From: Methanospirillum sp.
GTDB taxonomy: Archaea > Halobacteriota > Methanomicrobia > Methanomicrobiales > Methanospirillaceae
DNA length: 7,992 bases
Direction: 5' to 3'
NCBI GenBank assembly: GCA_028679485.1
Contig: JAJRBL010000118.1
Coordinates: forward strand, 1-7,992
Of this stretch, positions 1 to 6,014 are shown piece after piece. Each line of letters opens with the position of its first letter. Position 1 is the first letter of the stretch. Under the pieces are notes generated by a model. That model was not told the DNA's origin, ran no database searches, and worked only from the letters and a program-made list of their open reading frames with translations. Made by a program: the position numbers and the translations under genes.

Positions 1-1
1 C

Positions 2-118
2 GGTGAATTATGTGAAAACCGGGATTTTTTTGGAAATGCCGGTACGAATTTCCTTTCAACGCTTGGAGGAGGAGTAATCACCGTCCTCCTCTGGTGGTTT
101 ATCGGAATGACCGGTTAA
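2..118 (+). CDS. 3' end of a gene, protein with hydrophobic C-terminus (partial)
   Basis: This reading frame is open from the left edge and stops at 116-118. It encodes about 38 residues ending in a Gly-rich turn and a hydrophobic stretch (VITVLLWWFIGMTG) that looks like a C-terminal transmembrane segment. Its stop overlaps by 4 bp the stop of the convergent membrane-protein gene on the other strand, a compact tail-to-tail layout that recurs in this window. I chose this frame because the hydrophobic helix is protein-like. A second + strand frame, open to about 77, gives a charged tail and is less convincing. The fragment has an RDFFG motif that faintly resembles KNFFG in the neighbouring membrane protein, which could point to a paralogue, but it is too short to assign a family. 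Confidence 0.5.
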   Translation, partial: GELCENRDFFGNAGTNFLSTLGGGVITVLLWWFIGMTG

Positions 119-966
119 TACTTGTACCATCTTCCTTTCTCATCGTATTCACCCTGGATCTTCTGGACTTCTGGTATCTGTTCTGAAATCCCCTTGTAAC
201 AGTAGTACTTGAACACGAAGAGGAACGGAACAAGGAAGAAGAGGATGAAACCGAAGACAGCGGCAGTTATCACTGCCCCTTCTGTTCCGATGAGACTAAG
301 CCAGTCATCCAGGGTAAAGTGAGAGAATGTCTCCTGCTGGGTGGTGATATTCATCTCAAGGTACGGGGCAAACCGGTCTGCAAGACCCAGAACCCAGATG
401 AATGATCCCAGGAAAGAGAGGATAATAAAGGCAATTCCGCCTGTCAGTACATACGCTACTGTTCCGAAGAAATTTTTTCCGACAGTCTCCAGGCTCTTCT
501 GCAGGGTAGGAATAATCCGGGTTTTCTCGCATACTGCCACATTATCCGTGTATATGGAGAAGAACAGTGCAGGTATGCTGATTCCGATAAGAAATCCCCC
601 GATGATGGTTGGTTCGTCTCCGTATCCCATGAGGGAAAAGGGAATACTGATGATGAATACCATCAGGATGATGATACCACCAAGGATAATGGACGGGAGA
701 AGAACCGGGAAATAATTTTTCAGGCCGGCCGAGACGAGTTCTTTAGGGGAGGATTCCACTCCCTGAAGGAGATGGTTGAGTATTCCCAGAAAGAACGGGA
801 ATGCAATGAGGGAAAGGATTACTATCTTCCCTGCTGCAAATTCTTCCCCGGTCAATTCAAGCCAGATTACTGAAAAACCGATAATCCCGGCATATATCCC
901 CGGTATCCAGAGAACAGGACGATGAACAAGATTAGTTATCGCCTTTTGCAATGCATCCAGGATCAT
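115..966 (-). CDS. Six-helix integral membrane protein of unknown function
   Basis: The 283-residue protein has about six hydrophobic helices (roughly residues 17-37, 48-68, 86-110, 119-140, 165-195 and 231-254). A polar loop lies at 197-230 and the C-terminus is short and charged, ending RWYKY. The frame extends about 61 residues further upstream, but that part is an antisense shadow of the preceding gene. The ATG at 966 is preferred because it follows a GAGG (977-980, 10 nt away) and lies 1 nt after the stop of the upstream gene. The start LDALQKAI.NLVHRP.LW and the helix pattern resemble the uncharacterised polytopic proteins common in methanogens (DUF4013/DUF7847-like), but I cannot name a function. 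It is probably translationally coupled to the pyruvate-kinase-domain protein. No transporter or enzyme motif is visible. Confidence 0.85.
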   Translation of the reverse strand: MILDALQKAITNLVHRPVLWIPGIYAGIIGFSVIWLELTGEEFAAGKIVILSLIAFPFFLGILNHLLQGVESSPKELVSAGLKNYFPVLLPSIILGGIIILMVFIISIPFSLMGYGDEPTIIGGFLIGISIPALFFSIYTDNVAVCEKTRIIPTLQKSLETVGKNFFGTVAYVLTGGIAFIILSFLGSFIWVLGLADRFAPYLEMNITTQQETFSHFTLDDWLSLIGTEGAVITAAVFGFILFFLVPFLFVFKYYCYKGISEQIPEVQKIQGEYDEKGRWYKY

Positions 967-967
967 A

Positions 968-1558
968 TCAGCGATTCCTCGGCATTGCAACGATCTCCCG
1001 TACCTGCAGGTCGAAGAATCTCGACGTATGGGATGGCCTGATGACACAGACCGTATCCACCCCGTTTGCGGTTCCCCCAAGGGCAATAACCTCATCTTCT
1101 GTCCCGATTGCCCCCTGGTCTGCTGCAATAAGGGTACATTCAACAGCAACCTTCAGGCCTACTGCAACGATCCTGCGAAGGGCTTCGGCTACTGCTTCAC
1201 TCCGCGATCCCCCGCTTACTTTGGGAGAGGAAGAAAATGCGCGTTCTAACCCTGACAGCACATGGGTTCCGGTAATGATGGTTACCCCTTCCCGGCGCAG
1301 CCTTTCGGCAAGGCTGCTGTCAAACTCCCAGACTCCGGGCTCTGAAAAACCGACAACATGGGTGACGATGATCAGGTGAAACCCCTTGTCTTTGAGTTCT
1401 TCATATGCAACCGCTGCAGTTGCCCCGCTGGTGCTCGGGACGATGATGGTGCGTATGCCAAGTTCCTGTGCACGCTCAGCACCAATCCGGATAGCATCCT
1501 TCGTATTTGAAGCTCCCGGTTTGTCAAAATAATACCCTTTTTTGGTGCAGTATCCCAT
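968..1558 (-). CDS. Stand-alone pyruvate kinase alpha/beta (C-terminal) domain protein
   Basis: The 196-residue protein consists of only the C-terminal allosteric domain fold of pyruvate kinase (PK_C; COG1751-type), without the catalytic barrel. Visible signatures are YFDKPGASNT near the start, the phosphate-binding-like STSGATA (42-48, compare STSGRTA in pyruvate kinase), a TITGTHVLSGLERA stretch (93-106) and a Gly-rich end, ALGGTANGVDTV (159-170). In pyruvate kinase this domain binds sugar-phosphate effectors, so a ligand-sensing role is possible, but no reaction is known to me. The ATG at 1558 is the first Met, preceded by a weak AGG 5 nt away. It is the first gene of a minus-strand pair with the membrane protein, and divergent from the GTPase gene with only 39 bp between start codons. 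Family assignment is firm; function is unknown. Confidence 0.9.
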   Translation of the reverse strand: MGYCTKKGYYFDKPGASNTKDAIRIGAERAQELGIRTIIVPSTSGATAAVAYEELKDKGFHLIIVTHVVGFSEPGVWEFDSSLAERLRREGVTIITGTHVLSGLERAFSSSPKVSGGSRSEAVAEALRRIVAVGLKVAVECTLIAADQGAIGTEDEVIALGGTANGVDTVCVIRPSHTSRFFDLQVREIVAMPRNR

Positions 1559-1586
1559 ACATACCTGTTAGTTCGCATTGGGATTT

Positions 1587-1590
1587 GAGG
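1587..1590 (+). promoter_or_regulatory. Ribosome binding site of the YchF-like GTPase
   Basis: GAGG lies 7 nt before the ATG at 1598, matching the archaeal 16S rRNA tail. It fixes the start, which also places the Walker A motif at the expected N-terminal distance. A possible TATA element for this gene is AAAATAATAC at 1526-1535, inside the divergent gene, but it is weak. Confidence 0.7.
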
Positions 1591-1597
1591 ACCATCC

Positions 1598-2767
1598 ATG
1601 ATCACCCTCGCACTTGCTGGAAAACCAAACTGTGGCAAATCAACTCTCTACCGGGCGGCTACCATGGCCCCGGCAGAGATAGCCAATTATCCGTTCACGA
1701 CGATCGATGCAAACCGGGGAGTGGCGTATGTCCGCGTTCCCTGTCCCTGTACCGCATTATCCCACCGCTGTGGGGTCTGCGCAGACGGGATCAGGTATGT
1801 TGCAGTACATCTCATCGATGTTGCTGGTTTAGTTCCCGAGGCACATACCGGTAAGGGACTGGGAAACCAGTTTCTTGATAACCTGCGCCAGGCTGATGCG
1901 ATCATCCAGGTGATCGATGCCAGCGGGGGAACCGATATAGAGGGAAACCCGGTAGATCCCGGATCCTTCGATCCCCTCGATGAGATTCCGATGCTCAAGA
2001 ACGAGATGGCAATGTGGCTTTGCGGGATTATTGAAAAACACTGGGCTAAGATGCAGCGGCAGGCACAGTCACGCACCTTCTCTATCTATACCGGGATTGC
2101 CGAGATCCTCGCAGGACTTTCGATCAGGGAGGAACACCTTGTCGAGGCTGAACGCGATGCCGGGATACACCTCAGGACTGCTTCCCCTTCTGACCTGGTC
2201 GGATTTTCCCGGATCCTTATGCCGCGTGCAAAACCGATGATAATTGCGGCAAACAAGGCTGATCTAGCCTCCCCGGAACTCATAGCAAAAGTACGGACTG
2301 CCGGAGCAGTCCTGACATCAGGAGCAGCAGAACTGGCATTACGGTCCGCGGCATCTGCCCATCTTATCACGTACCAGCCAGGAGACCCGGATTTTGCCAT
2401 CCCTGACGAGGGAAAACTTAATCCTGCCCAGAAGACCGGTCTTGAAAAGATGCGGGCATACATGAAGCAATATAACGGGACCGGGGTTCAGACGATCATC
2501 AATACGGCAGTCCTGGAGCTTCTGGACATGATCGTTGTCTACCCGGTTGAGGATGAAACCCATTTCACCGACGGACAGGGCAGGGTGCTTCCCGATGCCT
2601 TCCTTATGAAGAAAGGATCCACTCCGCACGACCTGGCCTATCAGGTTCATACCGATATCGGTAAGGGATTCCTGTATGCGGTTGATGCAAAAAGTAAGAT
2701 GCGGATAAAGGAGAGTACGCTCCTTAAAGACGGTGATATCATTAAAATCGTGAGTACTGCAAAATAA
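1598..2767 (+). CDS. YchF-like (OBG family) GTP-binding protein with C-terminal TGS domain
   Basis: This 389-residue P-loop GTPase belongs to the archaeal branch of the YchF/OBG family. Motifs run in order: Walker A GKPNCGKST (8-16), switch I YPFTTID (31-37), G3 DVAG (74-77) followed by LVPEAHTGKGLGN, G4 NKAD (219-222), and a G5-like SGAAEL (241-246). A helical insertion at about 130-210 and a TGS domain at about 308-388 (ending KDGDIIKIV) complete the architecture. Bacterial and eukaryotic YchF bind ATP through a changed G4 motif. Here the classic NKAD is present, so GTP is expected. Family members associate with ribosomes, so a translation-linked role is the usual inference. An insert after switch I carries four cysteines (C49, C51, C58, C61) and H56. 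Start and length fit the archaeal relatives. A T-run downstream coincides with the next promoter. Confidence 0.93.
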   Translation: MITLALAGKPNCGKSTLYRAATMAPAEIANYPFTTIDANRGVAYVRVPCPCTALSHRCGVCADGIRYVAVHLIDVAGLVPEAHTGKGLGNQFLDNLRQADAIIQVIDASGGTDIEGNPVDPGSFDPLDEIPMLKNEMAMWLCGIIEKHWAKMQRQAQSRTFSIYTGIAEILAGLSIREEHLVEAERDAGIHLRTASPSDLVGFSRILMPRAKPMIIAANKADLASPELIAKVRTAGAVLTSGAAELALRSAASAHLITYQPGDPDFAIPDEGKLNPAQKTGLEKMRAYMKQYNGTGVQTIINTAVLELLDMIVVYPVEDETHFTDGQGRVLPDAFLMKKGSTPHDLAYQVHTDIGKGFLYAVDAKSKMRIKESTLLKDGDIIKIVSTAK

Positions 2768-2775
2768 TCCGCATC

Positions 2776-2786
2776 TTTTTATACTA
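2776..2786 (+). promoter_or_regulatory. TATA box for the 106-residue protein gene, with T-run for GTPase termination
   Basis: TTTTTATACTA is centred about 28 bp before the ATG at 2810, the position expected if transcription starts within a few bases of the start codon. No Shine-Dalgarno sequence lies in between, so the transcript is probably leaderless. The five T residues at 2776-2780, 9 nt after the GTPase stop, could also serve as its termination tract. Confidence 0.6.
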
Positions 2787-2809
2787 ATCGGCCAATATAT
2801 AGATTCAGT

Positions 2810-3130
2810 ATGGGCGGCGAGGTTTATCAGGCCCAGGTTCTGAAGAACTTTTTTGACACGATCACGGGTACCGACAGGAATCTCACCCGGATCTACATGT
2901 GTGTCATCAGCCTTGCCAAACTACGCGGTGAAGACGTGGAAACGATCGGCCACCTCGTAGAGCAGATGAAACAGAGTAAAGTAAAGAAGGAACTTTCCAT
3001 CGATATCCTCGATTATATGTGTGCAATAGCCTCCGATCTTGAAATAACTGCAGTAAAGACTGCTTTCGGGGTCAAGGAGATCTCCGAGGTTGCCCAGGAT
3101 TTCGATTCTATCAGTCTTGACAGCCTGTGA
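2810..3130 (+). CDS. Small helical protein of unknown function
   Basis: This 106-residue soluble protein has no domain that I recognise. It is predicted to be mostly alpha-helical: an N-terminal helix (VYQAQVLKNFFDTI), a central amphipathic part (LTRIYMCVISLAKLRG), a charged segment (HLVEQMKQSKVKKELS) and a helix with the second cysteine (ILDYMCAIASDL). It ends in an acidic tail. The two cysteines (C31, C71) do not form a metal motif. The start is supported by the correctly placed TATA box 28 bp upstream, the absence of a ribosome binding site (leaderless), and good codon use throughout. It is a single-gene unit, since the nucleotidyltransferase after it appears to have its own promoter and a terminator-like hairpin lies between. 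It is likely a lineage-specific protein of Methanomicrobiales, but that is an inference. Confidence 0.8.
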   Translation: MGGEVYQAQVLKNFFDTITGTDRNLTRIYMCVISLAKLRGEDVETIGHLVEQMKQSKVKKELSIDILDYMCAIASDLEITAVKTAFGVKEISEVAQDFDSISLDSL

Positions 3131-3155
3131 CCGGATAATCCGGGTGTATCTTTTT
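3131..3155 (+). terminator. Hairpin plus T-tract after the small helical protein gene
   Basis: Directly after the stop codon, the palindrome CCGGATAATCCGG (3131-3143) can form a short GC stem. It is followed by GTGTATC and five T residues (3151-3155). Archaeal termination relies mostly on the T-tract, so the hairpin may be incidental. Confidence 0.45.
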
Positions 3156-3163
3156 ACTCAGGT

Positions 3164-3171
3164 CTTAAATG
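3164..3171 (+). promoter_or_regulatory. TATA-like element for the nucleotidyltransferase gene
   Basis: CTTAAATG lies about 29 bp before the ATG at 3197. No ribosome binding site is seen between it and the start, so a leaderless or very short-leader mRNA is likely. The match to the archaeal consensus is moderate. Confidence 0.45.
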
Positions 3172-3196
3172 AGCATAGTCCCTATACAGTAGTACC

Positions 3197-4375
3197 ATGA
3201 AGGTTTGCATCATGTGCGGAGGGGAGGGAACCCGTCTTCGCCCGTTGACATTCGAACGTCCGAAACCCTGTATCCCCATAGTCAACAAGCCTTCCATCGA
3301 ACATCTCGTATCACATCTTTCAAACCTTGGTTTTCATGATATCATCATCACCCTTGGGTACAAAGGAGAGGCAATCGAGCAGTCACTCGGAAACGGTGCT
3401 CTCTTTGGTGCAACTATCAGTTACGTGTATGAAAAACAGAAACTTGGCACTGCCGGAAGCGTAAAAAATGCCCGCAATCTCCTGGGAGACAAGCCGTTTC
3501 TCGTGGTGGGAGGGGATCATGTCACTGATATCAATCTCCTGGAGTTTTACCGGGAACATTTCAAACTCTCACCGGTCATAACGATAGGCCTTATCAGCGT
3601 TGATGATCCCTCCGAGTACGGGATTGCCGAGATAGATGTTGACAACCATATCAGGAGATTTGCTGAAAAACCTGGTCCGGGTGAGATATTTTCGAACCTT
3701 GCCTCGACCGGGATGTATGTCTGCTCGCCTGAAGTCTTTGATTATATCCCCGATGGGAAGAAGTTTGATTTTGCCAAGAATCTCTTTCCGATCCTGATGG
3801 AGAAGGGTATGCTGCTTAACGGCTGGCTTGCCAGGGGTAACTGGTCAGATGTCGGAAGTCCGGTATCGCTCCGGATGGCTGAGAAATGGAAACTCCAGGA
3901 GATGAAATATGCTAGCATATCAGGGGACATGGATATCAAGAATGCCCATATCCAGGGACCGGTTGATTTCGGGAGTTCGATATATGTCGGGTACAACAGC
4001 CGGATCGTCGGTCCGGTGGCGATAGGGAGCGGAACCTCCATCGGCGACAATGTCCTCATCGGGCCATATACGACCATAGGAAAGAACTGCGTGATCAGGA
4101 ATAATGTACGTGTCCTCTCGTCATCCCTCTATAACCGGGTAGTTATCGGCCAGGGAACCTCGGTATCAGGAGCAATTCTGGATAACGATGCGATGATAGG
4201 TGATTCCTGCAGCGTGGAGCATGGATCGGTGATCGGTCCCCGGTCGGTTCTTCGCAGCAGGGTGACGGTTCATTCAAATACCAGGATCTGGCCGGACATG
4301 GTGGTACCTGACGGGACTATAGTAACCGAACACCTGCTTAACGATACCTACGAGACCCGTTGTGACGGATCCTGA
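3197..4375 (+). CDS. Sugar-1-phosphate nucleotidyltransferase with left-handed beta-helix tail (mannose-1-phosphate guanylyltransferase-like)
   Basis: The enzyme joins a sugar 1-phosphate to an NTP, giving an NDP-sugar and pyrophosphate, in the cytoplasm. Its 392 residues begin with the nucleotide-binding GGEGTRLRP (8-16) and the RPKP lysine (K23). LGTAG (83-87), the metal-binding Asp in GGDHVTD (D107, with D111), the EKP motif (157-159) and WSDVG (216-220) follow. From about residue 250 the sequence turns into hexapeptide repeats (IGSGTSIGDNVLIGPYTTIG and similar), a left-handed beta-helix. The pattern resembles GDP-mannose pyrophosphorylase more than GlmU, but UTP-glucose or dTTP-glucose activity cannot be excluded. 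The likely use is nucleotide sugar for N-glycosylation or surface polysaccharide. No glycosylation genes lie next to it. Its last 28 bp overlap the convergent CBS-ParB gene. Confidence 0.9.
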   Translation: MKVCIMCGGEGTRLRPLTFERPKPCIPIVNKPSIEHLVSHLSNLGFHDIIITLGYKGEAIEQSLGNGALFGATISYVYEKQKLGTAGSVKNARNLLGDKPFLVVGGDHVTDINLLEFYREHFKLSPVITIGLISVDDPSEYGIAEIDVDNHIRRFAEKPGPGEIFSNLASTGMYVCSPEVFDYIPDGKKFDFAKNLFPILMEKGMLLNGWLARGNWSDVGSPVSLRMAEKWKLQEMKYASISGDMDIKNAHIQGPVDFGSSIYVGYNSRIVGPVAIGSGTSIGDNVLIGPYTTIGKNCVIRNNVRVLSSSLYNRVVIGQGTSVSGAILDNDAMIGDSCSVEHGSVIGPRSVLRSRVTVHSNTRIWPDMVVPDGTIVTEHLLNDTYETRCDGS

Positions 4376-5178
4376 TTGGAATCCTGGATTACCGTACCCA
4401 TTCCCCCGAACCGGTGTGTTCCAGCCACAAGGGGATGACGGGCATAATCCATTATCTGGATATCGTCGATCGTCTTCAGGTTCATGGTTTTTGCTGTCCT
4501 TTCAAGACCGAGTTCAATGGGCTCCAGTATCTCGATGATATATGCCTCGAGAATCTTAATGCCAAGTCTCCGTGCGGCGACAGCCCGGTGATGGCCGTCG
4601 ACCAGGATCATCCTCCCTGGTTTTTTGATGACGATAACCGGTTCAGCCAGCCCTTTTTTGATCTCGTAGATCCTCCCTTCCAGTTCATCCATGTAGATCC
4701 GCGACTGTGTCGGAAGGAGCGTATCTATCTGGACCGGCCCTTTCATAAGATGAGGTTTGATCTCGTGAAGCCGTTTGAGGGTATCCATGAGTTTATAGAC
4801 TTTTTCCGGTGAGACATGCTCTATCTGCGATCTGACGACATCGGTATTCGAGATGATACCCAAAAGTTCGTTCTTTTCGTTGACGACAGGGAGTTTCTGG
4901 ATACCGGACCTGATAATCACCCGGGCCACATCACCGATCGCCATTTCCGGGTCTGCCACGATAAGGTGCTGGCTCATGATCTCCTTTACCGAGGTATCAG
5001 GATGGACAAAAAGGAGATCGCGTGCCGCGATGTATCCTACAACCCGGTTTCCGTCCACTACCGGAAACCCGTCGTGTGATGTAACCCTGATTGCATTGAT
5101 AACCTCTCGCGCGGTCCCCGTCAGTGGGACCGTATCTACATCAGTAGTCATGTAGTCACGGACCCGCTTCTTCTCCAT
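4348..5178 (-). CDS. CBS-pair protein fused to a ParB/sulfiredoxin-like domain
   Basis: This 276-residue protein has two CBS repeats (about 7-57, with RDYMTTDV and GYIAARDLL, and about 62-118, with EIMSQHLIVAD and GIISNTDVV). A linker and a ParB/Srx-like domain (about 148-216) with VDGHHRAVAARRLGI follow, and then a short tail. CBS pairs usually bind adenine nucleotides or S-adenosylmethionine and regulate the attached domain. ParB/Srx folds bind CTP or ATP/ADP. The motif reads DGHHR, not the GERR of chromosome-partitioning ParB, and there is no helix-turn-helix DNA-binding domain. A nucleotide-dependent enzyme, such as an archaeal SerK-like serine kinase, is therefore as likely as a partition role. 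The start at 5178 has no ribosome binding site. The domain architecture is firm; the function is open. Confidence 0.9.
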   Translation of the reverse strand: MEKKRVRDYMTTDVDTVPLTGTAREVINAIRVTSHDGFPVVDGNRVVGYIAARDLLFVHPDTSVKEIMSQHLIVADPEMAIGDVARVIIRSGIQKLPVVNEKNELLGIISNTDVVRSQIEHVSPEKVYKLMDTLKRLHEIKPHLMKGPVQIDTLLPTQSRIYMDELEGRIYEIKKGLAEPVIVIKKPGRMILVDGHHRAVAARRLGIKILEAYIIEILEPIELGLERTAKTMNLKTIDDIQIMDYARHPLVAGTHRFGGMGTVIQDSNQDPSQRVS

Positions 5179-5180
5179 AC

Positions 5181-5218
5181 GAATTCACTCATCGTTTGGA
5201 GGGATGAATTCATCGTTT
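5181..5218 (-). repeat. Paired direct repeats and EcoRI-type palindrome just upstream of the CBS-ParB start
   Basis: TCATCGTTT occurs at 5189-5197 and again at 5210-5218, exactly 21 bp apart (two helical turns). GAATTC is found beside each copy (5181-5186 and 5206-5211), the second within the perfect palindrome ATGAATTCAT (5204-5213). All of this lies within 40 bp of the CBS-ParB start codon. That is where an operator would sit, and the AT-rich palindrome is also at TATA distance (about 30 bp) from the start. An autoregulatory role is inference. Confidence 0.5.
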
Positions 5219-5240
5219 TACCCCAGGTGGAGAGTCTGCT

Positions 5241-5250
5241 TGTTTAATCT
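5241..5250 (-). promoter_or_regulatory. Possible distal TATA element for the CBS-ParB gene
   Basis: On the minus strand this reads AGATTAAACA. It would place transcription start near 5220, giving a leader of about 40 nt that contains the paired repeats. The competing candidate is the ATGAATTCAT palindrome closer to the gene. The sequence does not decide between them. Confidence 0.3.
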
Positions 5251-5273
5251 TCCTCTCCCTGACCGGAGTTGCA

Positions 5274-5283
5274 TCCTTTATCT
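5274..5283 (+). promoter_or_regulatory. TATA-like element for the FKBP-like gene
   Basis: TCCTTTATCT is centred about 29 bp upstream of the ATG at 5308, consistent with a leaderless or near-leaderless transcript. A GGGAGGG at 5287-5293 lies too far from the ATG (about 14 nt) to be a normal ribosome binding site. Confidence 0.45.
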
Positions 5284-5307
5284 TCAGGGAGGGTTGACAT
5301 AGTAAGG

Positions 5308-6012
5308 ATGAAAGGATTCCGTCATAAGCCTTCAGAAAAAAAAGAGGAGATAAACTGGACTAAAATTGGGATAGTCGCAGTTTGTGTTTTCATCGCCGTT
5401 GCCATGGTAATATCCATGCTTGGATATTCCTGGCTGAATATCTTTACCCAGGCAAAGCCGGGAAATACTGCCACGGTAGATTTTACCTTCCGTGACGCGC
5501 AGAATCGCCCGATCGTAACCAGTATCCTCTCCGTCATAACCCAGGCCAACAGTTCAGACCAGATTATGTTCAAGGCAGAGTCGATGCCGGTTCATGTGAA
5601 TGTCTCATCATCGGATGATCTTGTTCCCATCCAGGTGGTTAATCCCTATAGCAGTGACCGGGTACTTCAGTTCGGCCTCTTTGGCCCTGAAGTCGACATG
5701 ATCAGTGCAGCCCTTGATGGAATGGGTGTGGGTCAGTCGAAGACCATCACAAACCCGTATGCATCGCAGATGTCACGTCAGATGACCATTGATCAGTTCA
5801 AAAACATCTCCAGTGAATCCTTTGCAGATGTCAGGATCGGTGATCAGGTACCGCTGGCATTCATCGATCAGCCTGAGATCAACCTGGACAACAGCACCCA
5901 GACCTCGTATATTCGGACTGCAACCGTGACTGCCCGTGATGAGGGCAATATCACCTTGAATTACGGGTATCCGACGATTGAGGTTACGTTAGCCCAGCTC
6001 TCATCGAACTGA
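5308..6012 (+). CDS. Membrane-anchored FKBP/SlyD-like protein
   Basis: The 234-residue protein starts with a basic cytoplasmic segment rich in K and E. One transmembrane helix (about 17-39, IGIVAVCVFIAVAMVISMLGY) follows, then an extracytoplasmic domain. That domain reads like a split FKBP fold: PGNTATVDFTFRDAQNRPI (51-69), an insertion, LDGMGVGQSKTITNP (136-150, compare the FKBP pattern GMxxGExxxxxxP), and a final strand (TIEVTLAQL). A stretch at about 155-215 occupies the position of the SlyD chaperone flap. Family function would be peptidyl-prolyl isomerisation or chaperoning outside the membrane. The usual Phe-Asp pair of the active site seems to be replaced (V70-T71), so chaperone activity without catalysis is possible. 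An upstream extension to a TTG at 5269 is not preferred, because 5308 fits the TATA spacing. It ends 2 bp from the convergent zinc-finger gene. Confidence 0.75.
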   Translation: MKGFRHKPSEKKEEINWTKIGIVAVCVFIAVAMVISMLGYSWLNIFTQAKPGNTATVDFTFRDAQNRPIVTSILSVITQANSSDQIMFKAESMPVHVNVSSSDDLVPIQVVNPYSSDRVLQFGLFGPEVDMISAALDGMGVGQSKTITNPYASQMSRQMTIDQFKNISSESFADVRIGDQVPLAFIDQPEINLDNSTQTSYIRTATVTARDEGNITLNYGYPTIEVTLAQLSSN

Positions 6013-6014
6013 GA

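Noticed and set aside
967..1149. 61-residue N-terminal extension of the membrane protein
   Set aside because: The extension is arginine-rich and lies entirely over the conserved end of the pyruvate-kinase-domain gene in another frame. The internal ATG at 966 has a ribosome binding site and the correct operon spacing.
5204..5302. 32-codon + strand reading frame after GGAGGG in the divergent region
   Set aside because: The purine-rich site abuts the ATG with no spacer, the peptide is not protein-like, and its frame runs over the promoter of the FKBP-like gene.
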